DNA of 5,569 nt from Flavobacteriaceae bacterium (GCA_023700885.1 JAMPYA010000146.1:1-5569), one strand, 5' to 3'; numbered from the stretch's first letter, positions 1 to 5,266 are shown. Notes: generated by a model not told the origin, from the letters alone. Program-made: numbers and translations.

Positions 1-1
1 T

Positions 2-427
2 GCCAATATTCATTTACAACTTTTATTTCTTGTTCCAAGAGAAGATGAACGTACCATAAATTTAAAATCGACACAAATCAACCATCAAAATGAATTAAAG
101 CTAGCGAAATTTAATAAAATTGTTCAGTTTTTAAAAAACAATACTGAGTGCAGAAACCAACAGTTACTTCATTATTTCGGAGAAGAAAATCCAATAAAGT
201 GCAACATTTGCGAAGTTTGCTTAAACGAAAAAGCAAAAATAAGTAAGATTTCAACCAAAGAAATTGAATCTCAATTATTAGAAATATTACAGAATCAAGC
301 TAAATCAATAAATGAATTACTAGATATCATTGAGATTGAACGAAAATTATTGTTAGACATTCTACATTTATTGATAGAAAGAGATATTATAAGTTTAAAT
401 TTGCAAAATAAATTTCAATTAAAATAA
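2..427 (+). CDS. recQ: RecQ-family ATP-dependent DNA helicase, C-terminal part (5' end outside window)
   Basis: The open frame enters from the left edge and gives 141 residues before TAA at 425-427. It carries the RecQ zinc-binding signature: a Cys followed by RNQQLLHYFGE (Cys at local residue 50, bases 149-151), then CNICEVC with Cys 67, 70 and 73. In RecQ helicases these four cysteines bind one zinc ion and support the 3'-5' unwinding core used in recombination and repair. About 68 residues follow the last Cys, rich in Ile, Leu and Glu, which fits a compact winged-helix region. There is no room for an HRDC domain, so this is the short RecQ type. The helicase motifs lie outside the window. 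The stop codon shares base 427 with the fmt start, so the two genes are probably co-transcribed and translationally coupled. Confidence 0.87.
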   Translation, partial: ANIHLQLLFLVPREDERTINLKSTQINHQNELKLAKFNKIVQFLKNNTECRNQQLLHYFGEENPIKCNICEVCLNEKAKISKISTKEIESQLLEILQNQAKSINELLDIIEIERKLLLDILHLLIERDIISLNLQNKFQLK

Positions 428-1371
428 TGCGACGCAATTTACGAATCGTTTTCATGGGAACCCCAGATTTTGCTGTAGGTATATTAAAAACCCTGATAGA
501 ACATCATTCTAATATTGTTGGGGTTGTAACAGCACCGGACAAACCAGCTGGAAGGGGTCAAAAACTTCATGAATCTGCTGTAAAACAATATGCTTTAAGC
601 AAAAACTTAACCATTTTACAGCCAACTAATTTAAAAAGTGAAGACTTTTTAAACGATTTAAAAGCGCTGAATGCTAATTTACAAATAGTTGTGGCTTTTA
701 GAATGCTACCAAAAGTAGTTTGGCAATTACCCGAGTTCGGGACCTTTAACTTACATGCTTCACTTTTACCTCAATATAGAGGTGCAGCACCTATAAATTG
801 GGCTATTATTAACGGTGATAAAATTACAGGAGTAACCACTTTTTTTATAGAAGAAAAAATTGATACCGGCGAAATTATACTACAAGAAGAAATTTTTATA
901 GAATCTAATGATACTGCAGGAACATTACATAATAGGTTAATGAATCTCGGCAGCAAAGTAACTTTAGCAACTGTAAAGTTGATAGAAAATGATCAAGTGG
1001 TAACCACTCCTCAAACCGCTAATGAATTAAAAGAAGCACCTAAAATCTATGCAGAGACTTGCCAAATCAATTGGAATGATTCCTTAGAAAACATTCAAAA
1101 TTTTATAAGAGGTCTTTCACCCTATCCGGCAGCTTGGAGTATGTTACATCAAAATGAATTAGAAATAAAAGTGAAAATATTTAAATCACAACCAGAATTT
1201 TGTTCTCATTCCTTAAAAAATGGAATGATAGTAGTTCATAATAAAACTTTGAAAATAGCAGTTAAAGAGGGTTATATAATTTTAGATGAATTACAATTAG
1301 CCGGAAAGAAAAAGATGGATGTTAAAAGTTTACTCAATGGATTTCAGTTTACAGAAAGCGCTCATTTTTAA
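427..1371 (+). CDS. fmt: Methionyl-tRNA formyltransferase
   Basis: The 314-residue protein transfers a formyl group from 10-formyltetrahydrofolate to Met on initiator tRNA in the cytoplasm, so that translation can start with formyl-Met. The N-terminus has the family opening RIVFMGTPDFAV (residues 6-17) and the loop APDKPAGRGQK (36-46). The catalytic core FNLHASLLPQYRGAAPINWA (107-126) supplies Asn108 and His110, and IDTGE (145-149) supplies Asp146; these match the numbering of the catalytic Asn/His/Asp triad in the E. coli enzyme. SLLP is at 112-115. The C-terminal tRNA-binding domain starts near APKIYAE (204-210) and includes LSPYPAAW (230-237) and QLAGKKKM (290-297). Length is that expected for the family, so the gene is intact. 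Its ATG overlaps the recQ stop as TAATG, which supports this start; no Shine-Dalgarno sequence is visible, as is usual in Bacteroidota. Confidence 0.97.
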   Translation: MRRNLRIVFMGTPDFAVGILKTLIEHHSNIVGVVTAPDKPAGRGQKLHESAVKQYALSKNLTILQPTNLKSEDFLNDLKALNANLQIVVAFRMLPKVVWQLPEFGTFNLHASLLPQYRGAAPINWAIINGDKITGVTTFFIEEKIDTGEIILQEEIFIESNDTAGTLHNRLMNLGSKVTLATVKLIENDQVVTTPQTANELKEAPKIYAETCQINWNDSLENIQNFIRGLSPYPAAWSMLHQNELEIKVKIFKSQPEFCSHSLKNGMIVVHNKTLKIAVKEGYIILDELQLAGKKKMDVKSLLNGFQFTESAHF

Positions 1372-1418
1372 CGATGTTCAAGTAATTTTTACAAAAATTT
1401 GATAAATTTTACCTATTT

Positions 1419-1451
1419 TTATTAACAATTAGAAATAGTTATTAACAATTA
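1419..1451 (+). repeat. Two 13-base direct repeats upstream of the hup promoter
   Basis: TTATTAACAATTA occurs at 1419-1431 and again, identically, at 1439-1451, a period of 20 bases or about two helical turns. The second copy ends 22 bases before the proposed -33 element of the hup promoter, so the copies would be centred near -84 and -64 from the inferred start site. This geometry suits two protein molecules binding on the same DNA face, or an AT-rich element contacted by RNA polymerase. The repeat itself is seen directly; the regulatory role is inferred. Confidence 0.6.
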
Positions 1452-1473
1452 TGACATATTTTAAGCGCAAAAC

Positions 1474-1503
1474 TTGTGTGAACCCCTATTCCTGCTATAT
1501 TTG
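1474..1503 (+). promoter_or_regulatory. Promoter of hup, Bacteroidota primary sigma type
   Basis: TTG at 1474-1476 (-33 element) and TATATTTG at 1496-1503 (-7 element, consensus TAnnTTTG) are separated by 19 bases, matching the known Bacteroidota promoter pattern in both sequence and spacing. Transcription would start near 1509, leaving a leader of about 45 bases before the hup ATG. The start site is inferred from spacing only. Confidence 0.8.
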
Positions 1504-1525
1504 TTATACTATTATAAAGAAATTA

Positions 1526-1558
1526 ATGTTTAACCAAATTTTAAAAATTCGATTATGA
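1526..1558 (+). promoter_or_regulatory. Possible ten-codon leader ORF overlapping the hup start
   Basis: Within the predicted hup leader an ATG at 1526 opens a frame encoding MFNQILKIRL and ending at TGA 1556-1558. That stop overlaps the hup start codon (1555-1557) as ATGA, the classic arrangement for translational coupling. No ribosome-binding site can be recognised for it. In so AT-rich a leader the arrangement may be chance, so this is only a candidate regulatory upstream ORF. Confidence 0.3.
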
Positions 1559-1827
1559 ACAAATCTGATTTAATTGATGCAATGGCTGCTGACGCAGGAA
1601 TCTCAAAAGTTGCTGCTAAAGCTGCACTAGAATCATTCACTAACAATGTAACTAAAACTCTTAAAGGAGGAGACAAAGTTACTTTAGTAGGATGGGGAAC
1701 TTTCTCTATTTCTAAAAGAGCTGCAAGAAGTGGTAGAAATCCACAAACAGGAAAAACTATTAAAATTGCTGCAAAAAATGTAGTGAAATTTAAAGCAGGA
1801 GCTGGATTTAGCGAAGACGTTAATTAA
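1555..1827 (+). CDS. hup: HU-family DNA-binding protein
   Basis: This 90-residue protein is a full-length HU/IHF family member, a dimeric nucleoid protein that bends and compacts DNA without strong sequence preference. The N-terminal helices (MNKSDLIDAMA to about residue 37) form the dimer body. VGWGTF (45-50) begins the beta sheet, and GRNPQTGKTI (60-69) is the tip of the DNA-embracing arm with the intercalating proline at residue 63. The tail AAKNVVKFKAGAGF (72-85) is typical of the Bacteroidota homologues. It is homodimer-like HU rather than clearly an IHF subunit. The gene stands as its own unit, with a consensus promoter 52 bases upstream and a strong terminator 20 bases downstream, which suits a highly expressed protein. 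The start is fixed by the family N-terminus. Confidence 0.96.
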   Translation: MNKSDLIDAMAADAGISKVAAKAALESFTNNVTKTLKGGDKVTLVGWGTFSISKRAARSGRNPQTGKTIKIAAKNVVKFKAGAGFSEDVN

Positions 1828-1847
1828 GCTTAAAAATAAAAATATTT

Positions 1848-1876
1848 AAAAATTCCCTTTTAGGGAATTTTTTTTT
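1848..1876 (+). terminator. Intrinsic terminator of hup
   Basis: A perfect 10-base-pair stem (1848-1857 with 1863-1872) with a GGG/CCC centre and a TTTTA loop is followed by a T run that reaches 1876. It begins 20 bases after the hup stop. Only 38 bases separate it from the next start codon. Confidence 0.9.
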
Positions 1877-1914
1877 ACATTTATATTATAATCAAGTTTT
1901 TAAATCCTCGAATT

Positions 1915-2277
1915 ATGAAAAAAACAACACTTTTTTTTGGAATAATCGTATTGATTACTACCATAAGCGCTCATGCACAAAAATATTATGTTTATGACAG
2001 TACTGATTTTAATGTAATGATTAAAGCCAATACTGAAAATACCCAAATTCTAGAGGTATCATTTACAGATGCTGAAAAAACAAAATGGATTAAATTTGAA
2101 ATTGAAGACTTTTACGATTATGAAGATACAGAAAAGGGAGGTTTTACCTATTTGGTAAAAGATGGAAAAAACGATCGTTATTACGTTGATTATTTCAGAA
2201 CTTCAGATTATATTATTGTATCAAAAGTAGGTGATACAAGTGGTTATAAATGGACACTGTATAGGAGAGCAGACTAA
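1915..2277 (+). CDS. Small secreted protein of unknown function
   Basis: The 120-residue product begins with a clear Sec signal peptide: KK at 2-3, a hydrophobic stretch FFGIIVLITTI (7-17), and a signal peptidase I site AHA/Q after residue 21. The mature part is about 99 residues, has no cysteine, is acidic and rich in Tyr, Asp and Lys, and shows alternating hydrophobic patterns such as TQILEVSF (43-50) and YIIVSKV (99-105) that suggest beta strands. No lipobox is present, so it should be periplasmic or exported. I recognise no family. No Bacteroidota promoter match is visible in the 38 bases between the hup terminator and its ATG, so it may depend on read-through from hup or on a weak promoter there. 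yqgE follows after 16 bases, suggesting co-transcription. Confidence 0.85.
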   Translation: MKKTTLFFGIIVLITTISAHAQKYYVYDSTDFNVMIKANTENTQILEVSFTDAEKTKWIKFEIEDFYDYEDTEKGGFTYLVKDGKNDRYYVDYFRTSDYIIVSKVGDTSGYKWTLYRRAD

Positions 2278-2293
2278 TATTATTTAAAAAAAG

Positions 2294-2842
2294 ATGAGTC
2301 CAACTAAAGGCAAATTATTGATAGCCGAACCTTCTATTTTAAATGATCCGTCATTTAACAGATCTGTTGTGTTGTTAACAGAACACAATGAAGATGGTTC
2401 TGTCGGATTTATTCTCAACAAACTTTCTCATTTTAAATTGAATCAACTAGTACAGGAAATTGCGGTAGAAATGCCTGTTTATATTGGAGGACCTGTTGAA
2501 CAAAGCAATCTTTATTTTATTCATAAAATCCCTCACATCATACAAGGAAGTATTGAAATTGGAGAGGGTTTTTATTGGGGTGGTAACATTGAAATTATAA
2601 CTGAATTAGTGAATAAACAAGAAATTAAATCGGATGAAATCAGATTTTTTTTGGGTTATTCTGGATGGAGTGCCAATCAGCTAAACGAAGAATTAGAAAT
2701 AGATTCGTGGGTGGTAGTTGAAAATAATTTCCCTAATATCTTAGATGCAGATGACACAACGCTATGGAAAGATCATATGATAAAATTAGGAGGAGAACAC
2801 CTTATTTGGGCAAATGCACCAGTAAATCCAAGTTTAAATTAA
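2294..2842 (+). CDS. yqgE: YqgE/AlgH family protein
   Basis: This 182-residue protein belongs to the YqgE/AlgH family (DUF179). It shows the family landmarks in order: GKLLIAEPSILNDPSFNRSV (6-25), GSVGFILNK (35-43), YIGGPVE (63-69), FFLGYSGWS (118-126), and a C-terminal segment from residue 161 ending in WANAPVNPSLN. Members are conserved cytoplasmic proteins whose biochemical role is unresolved; the 'transcriptional regulator AlgH' name comes from a Pseudomonas alginate phenotype and should not be taken as proof of DNA binding here. The length is normal. The gene lies 16 bases after the secreted-protein gene and is probably transcribed with it. Its last 9 bases overlap the 3' end of the opposing class IV enzyme gene, and no GC-stemmed terminator is visible at its end. 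Confidence 0.93.
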   Translation: MSPTKGKLLIAEPSILNDPSFNRSVVLLTEHNEDGSVGFILNKLSHFKLNQLVQEIAVEMPVYIGGPVEQSNLYFIHKIPHIIQGSIEIGEGFYWGGNIEIITELVNKQEIKSDEIRFFLGYSGWSANQLNEELEIDSWVVVENNFPNILDADDTTLWKDHMIKLGGEHLIWANAPVNPSLN

Positions 2843-3652
2843 ATTTTTTAGCATTAATTTTTGAAGTATCAAAGCAATTTCAGATTGATAAATTTTCTTT
2901 TTGAAATGGGTTATGGGTTGTATGCCAATGATAGAATTGGTCATAAAAACTTCGGATGCATTTAACAAATCCGTATAGATTAAAGGGGTTTCAATTAAAT
3001 CATAATTGGTTTGTTTTTTTACCAACTCAATCAATTTCTTTCTGTAAATTCCGTTAATACATCCTTCAGACAAGGGTGGTGTAACAATTTGATTTTCCTT
3101 TACAACAAAAATATTCCCATTAATAGCTTCTACAATTTGTTTATACTCATTTAAAAGCAAACAATTTTGAAGTTGATTTTCACCGGCATATATACTAGCT
3201 AAAACATTGATAAGTCTATTAGATGTTTTAATAGTAGACAATAAAGATGATGATATAAAATAATCTTTAAAAATATCTACTTCATATTTTAAGAAATCAG
3301 TTTTAATTAATGGTGCTGTCTCTATTAGATAATTGATGTCATTTGATGTTGGCAAATAGAATCCGCCATTTTTTCTAAAAATGGTCACTCGAATTCTGAA
3401 TTGATCTGAATTTAAAGAAAAGTCGATCGTTTTTAAAATGGCTTCTTCATAAAATTCTAAAGTAAAATTCATGGGAATTTTCATACGTAATAAACGCATA
3501 GAAGCCATGAGTCTAAAATAATGATCCTCTAAAAATTCAATTTTATTATAACTGTATTTTAGCGTATCAAACAAAGCATCTCCATATTTAAAGGCTCTAT
3601 TTGACGATAAATCTCCAACGTTTAAAAATATGTTTCCATTAAAATTTTCCAT
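2834..3652 (-). CDS. PLP-dependent class IV aminotransferase, probably aminodeoxychorismate lyase-like
   Basis: The 272-residue protein is a fold-type IV PLP enzyme. Visible landmarks are the N-terminal RAFKYGDALFDTLKY (19-33), HYFRL (44-48) with the conserved Arg47, the predicted Schiff-base lysine Lys142 in IKTSNRL (141-147), EAINGNIF (175-182), SEGCINGIYR (195-204), and VFMTNSIIGIQPI (235-247). The family includes branched-chain aminotransferase, D-amino acid aminotransferase and 4-amino-4-deoxychorismate lyase (PabC, making p-aminobenzoate for folate). Three points favour a PabC-like role: the length close to E. coli PabC (269 residues), the KxxNRL context of the lysine, and NGIYR in place of the GITR common in the aminotransferases. 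This is inference, and no pab neighbour is present. A terminator hairpin sits 10 bases upstream of the ATG, so the upstream START gene may not feed it fully. Confidence 0.9.
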   Translation of the reverse strand: MENFNGNIFLNVGDLSSNRAFKYGDALFDTLKYSYNKIEFLEDHYFRLMASMRLLRMKIPMNFTLEFYEEAILKTIDFSLNSDQFRIRVTIFRKNGGFYLPTSNDINYLIETAPLIKTDFLKYEVDIFKDYFISSSLLSTIKTSNRLINVLASIYAGENQLQNCLLLNEYKQIVEAINGNIFVVKENQIVTPPLSEGCINGIYRKKLIELVKKQTNYDLIETPLIYTDLLNASEVFMTNSIIGIQPITHFKKKIYQSEIALILQKLMLKNLI

Positions 3653-3662
3653 CCTATAAAAT

Positions 3663-3689
3663 AAAAAAAGCCTTATTACAAGGCTTTTT
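3663..3689 (-). terminator. Intrinsic terminator after the START-like gene, possibly leader of the class IV gene
   Basis: A perfect stem of 10 base pairs (3665-3674 with 3680-3689), with an AAGCC/GGCTT core and a five-base loop, ends on the minus strand in a run of seven U (3663-3669). It starts 2 bases after the stop of the START-like gene and ends 10 bases before the ATG of the class IV enzyme gene. It could be a plain terminator, a partial one, or an attenuator. Confidence 0.85.
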
Positions 3690-3691
3690 AG

Positions 3692-4078
3692 TTATGCACC
3701 AATAATATGTTTTAACTCTTCAAACTGATTTTCCCAAAGCATTTTAGCACTTTCTATTTCATCTGGTTCAGCAAAATCTGTAATAATTACAGAAACATCT
3801 TTGGTTATTTCATCAACTTGTATTTTGAATTCAAAAAAATAATCATCTTCTGTATCTTCACTCCATTTAAACCTAACCCGTTCATCTTGTCGTTTAGCCA
3901 GTAGCTTTGCTGATTCCTCATCAACACCCTCCCAAAAAAAGGTAAATAGCTCACCTCTAGAGTTTACATTATCTGCAAACCATTCTGATAAACCAGAAGG
4001 GGTAACAAAAAATTGATAAATAAAATGAGGAGATGCGTTTATTGGAAATTCTAACTGGTATTTTTGTTTTTTAGCCAT
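3692..4078 (-). CDS. START-like/SRPBCC (AHSA1-type) domain protein
   Basis: This 128-residue protein has the layout of a small helix-grip (START/SRPBCC) fold: an opening strand KYQLEFPINASPHFIYQFF (6-24), the conserved turn LSEWFADNV (30-38), beta strands rich in Phe and Trp such as LFTFFWEG (44-51) and VRFKWSED (68-75), then DVSVIITDFAEPDE (94-107) and a closing amphipathic helix from about residue 108 to 127. It resembles the START-like family common in Flavobacteriia beside class IV enzymes. Such domains bind hydrophobic ligands or act as AHA1-like co-chaperones; the ligand here is unknown. There is no signal peptide, so it is cytoplasmic, and it is strongly acidic. It is the first gene of the minus-strand pair. 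Confidence 0.85.
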   Translation of the reverse strand: MAKKQKYQLEFPINASPHFIYQFFVTPSGLSEWFADNVNSRGELFTFFWEGVDEESAKLLAKRQDERVRFKWSEDTEDDYFFEFKIQVDEITKDVSVIITDFAEPDEIESAKMLWENQFEELKHIIGA

Positions 4079-4100
4079 TTTTTTATTTTAAATCGATGCA

Positions 4101-4132
4101 CAATATATGTAAAAAATTAATTCTACCACCAA
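4101..4132 (-). promoter_or_regulatory. Weak candidate promoter for the START-like gene
   Basis: On the minus strand TTG (4130-4132) is followed after 22 bases by TATATTG (4101-4107), one base short of the TAnnTTTG -7 consensus and with a spacer longer than the usual 19. It lies 22 bases upstream of the ATG. No better match is seen between this gene and the tRNA unit. Confidence 0.3.
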
Positions 4133-4164
4133 TCTTTTTTATCTATTTTTTTTAAAATGTTTTC

Positions 4165-4194
4165 TTGCAACACTATAAATTTGTTTTATATTTG
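4165..4194 (+). promoter_or_regulatory. Promoter of the tRNA-Met gene
   Basis: TTG at 4165-4167 and TATATTTG at 4187-4194 are spaced by 19 bases, the same octamer and spacing as at the hup promoter. Transcription should begin near 4200, a few bases before the mature tRNA 5' end. A second TAnnTTTG match (TAAATTTG, 4176-4183) lacks a TTG at the right distance and is probably incidental. Confidence 0.8.
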
Positions 4195-4206
4195 CATCCT
4201 CAATAC

Positions 4207-4280
4207 GGCGAGGTAGCTCAGTTGGTTAGAGCATCGGATTCATAACCCGAAGGTCGGCAGTTCAAATCTGCTCCTCGCTA
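4207..4280 (+). tRNA. tRNA-Met (anticodon CAT), probably elongator
   Basis: The 74-base gene folds as a full cloverleaf: acceptor GGCGAGG (4207-4213) with CCTCGCT (4273-4279), T8-A9, D stem GCTC/GAGC (4216-4219 with 4229-4232), anticodon loop TTCATAA (4239-4245) with CAT at 4241-4243, T loop TTCAAAT (4261-4267) and discriminator A4280. The anticodon stem lacks the three G-C pairs of initiator tRNA, and position 1 is paired, which argues against fMet-tRNA. A CAT anticodon can also belong to the lysidine-modified tRNA-Ile; the body looks more like elongator Met, but that is a judgement. Two oddities are an A-C opposition next to the anticodon loop (4238/4246) and a G-U pair at 1-72. The CCA end is not encoded. 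Confidence 0.93.
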
Positions 4281-4290
4281 CTTAAAAATA

Positions 4291-4324
4291 AGAGACTTAA
4301 GTTTTTATACTTAGGTCTTTTTTT
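4291..4324 (+). terminator. Intrinsic terminator of the tRNA-Met unit
   Basis: A stem pairs 4291-4301 with 4310-4320, mainly AGACTTAAG against CTTAGGTCT with G-U wobbles, and is followed by a T run that continues to 4324. It starts 11 bases after the tRNA 3' end, completing a promoter-tRNA-terminator unit. Confidence 0.8.
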
Positions 4325-4387
4325 ATTTTGTAGAGAAATTTTCACTTCCTATAAATAGTACTAACCCATTAACATTCTATTTTTTTA

Positions 4388-4410
4388 TATTAGTTAAGAT
4401 GTAGCTAATA
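4388..4410. repeat. Imperfect inverted repeat in the gap before the lipoprotein gene
   Basis: TATTAGTTA (4388-4396) and TAGCTAATA (4402-4410) are inverted copies with one mismatch and a five-base spacer, a dyad of 23 bases. It lies in a 200-base gap (4325-4525) that otherwise shows no gene and no good promoter match. It could be an operator for a dimeric regulator or simply chance in AT-rich DNA. Confidence 0.3.
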
Positions 4411-4525
4411 AGCGACAGTCATATATTCTCATATTTATTTAAATATTTTGTTTTTATTACTTTTTAGAGTAGGGTATTTTTAAATTCAGTTGTTATTATA
4501 GTAAATATCAATTATAAATAAGTTT

Positions 4526-5266
4526 ATGAACCCTAAATTATGTATTATGAATTTAACAAAATTTTCTTTAGTGCTCTTTTTATCTATTATTTTGATGTCT
4601 GTTACATCATGTAGTAAGAATGATTCAACGGGTAATGTTGTATTAAAAGCAAAAGCAATTAACACCAACCCATCTAGTAAAGTTATGTTTAACGCTAAAA
4701 GTTCAGTTAACACTATTACTATTACAAGTTTTATAATCAATATTGGAGAAATTGAATTCGAAGTTGATGATCATGATGATCAATATGAAGATTTATATAA
4801 AGATATAGAACTTGAAGGTCCTTTTGAATTGGACCTATCTAACGGAAATTTATCGATTGATATTACTTCTACTGAATTGCCAAACAATGTGTATAGTGAA
4901 ATTGAGTTTGATTTGAAAAAAAGCACCAATACCAATAGCGAATTATTTGGAAAATCAATTCAAATAAAAGGAACTTTAAATGGAAAGCCTTTTGTATTTT
5001 GGCATGATGTAGATGAAGAATTTGAAGTAGATTACCCAAATACTGCAACAAACATCAATATTGAAGAAAATAAATTAAATATAGTAATATCATTTAATTT
5101 AACTTCTATTTTTGGCAGTACTTCAGTAATTGATTTTAGTACTGCTCTTGACAGAGATGGAGATGGAACTATAGAGATTAATCCTAAAAACGATGATGGA
5201 AATGCCGAATTAGCGCACCAAATAAAGCATTTAATTAAAGAAAATTCTGAACTGGATAATGATTAG
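4526..5266 (+). CDS. Acidic lipoprotein of unknown function, probably surface-exposed
   Basis: The product is 246 residues from this ATG. A second in-frame ATG at 4547 (Met8) would give a more typical signal, with Lys at 12 followed by the hydrophobic stretch FSLVLFLSIILM (13-24); I consider it the likelier start. The lipobox is SVTSC with the lipidated Cys at residue 29. The mature start CSKND nearly matches the Bacteroidota surface-export signal (C-x-K followed by two acidic residues). The body is predicted beta-rich, with acidic clusters DDHDDQYED (81-89) and DVDEEFEVDY (161-170) and a calcium-loop-like DRDGDGTIEI (209-218). The layout recalls DUF4382-type lipoproteins, but the similarity is only impressionistic. 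No function can be assigned. It converges on a TonB-dependent receptor gene with a shared terminator between them. Confidence 0.88.
   Translation: MNPKLCIMNLTKFSLVLFLSIILMSVTSCSKNDSTGNVVLKAKAINTNPSSKVMFNAKSSVNTITITSFIINIGEIEFEVDDHDDQYEDLYKDIELEGPFELDLSNGNLSIDITSTELPNNVYSEIEFDLKKSTNTNSELFGKSIQIKGTLNGKPFVFWHDVDEEFEVDYPNTATNINIEENKLNIVISFNLTSIFGSTSVIDFSTALDRDGDGTIEINPKNDDGNAELAHQIKHLIKENSELDND

Noticed and set aside
771..956. Minus-strand open frame of 61 codons inside fmt
   Set aside because: It lies wholly antisense to the catalytic core of fmt, and its product has no recognisable features.
1394..1410. AT-only inverted repeat (AAAATTT-GAT-AAATTTT) after fmt as a terminator
   Set aside because: A seven-pair stem without any G-C pair would be too weak, and no proper T run follows directly.
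4207..4280. Initiator tRNA (fMet) as the identity of the CAT tRNA, suggested by the nearby fmt gene
   Set aside because: The anticodon stem lacks the three consecutive G-C pairs and the acceptor end is paired at 1-72 (G-U), unlike initiator tRNAs.
4444..4450. TATTTTG as a -7 element for the lipoprotein gene
   Set aside because: It is one base short of TAnnTTTG and no TTG lies about 19-20 bases upstream.
4486..4740. Minus-strand open frame of 84 codons over the lipoprotein 5' end
   Set aside because: Its hydrophobic look comes from being antisense to an AT-rich signal-peptide region; the plus-strand gene has a lipobox and a coherent body.
4766..4783. Tandem 9-base repeat GATGATCAT/GATGATCAA
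   Set aside because: It is explained by the codons of the acidic stretch DDHDDQ in the lipoprotein and has only two units.
4869..5051. Minus-strand open frame of 60 codons inside the lipoprotein gene
   Set aside because: It is antisense to a well-supported gene and its composition looks like reverse-complement Asp/Glu/Asn codons.
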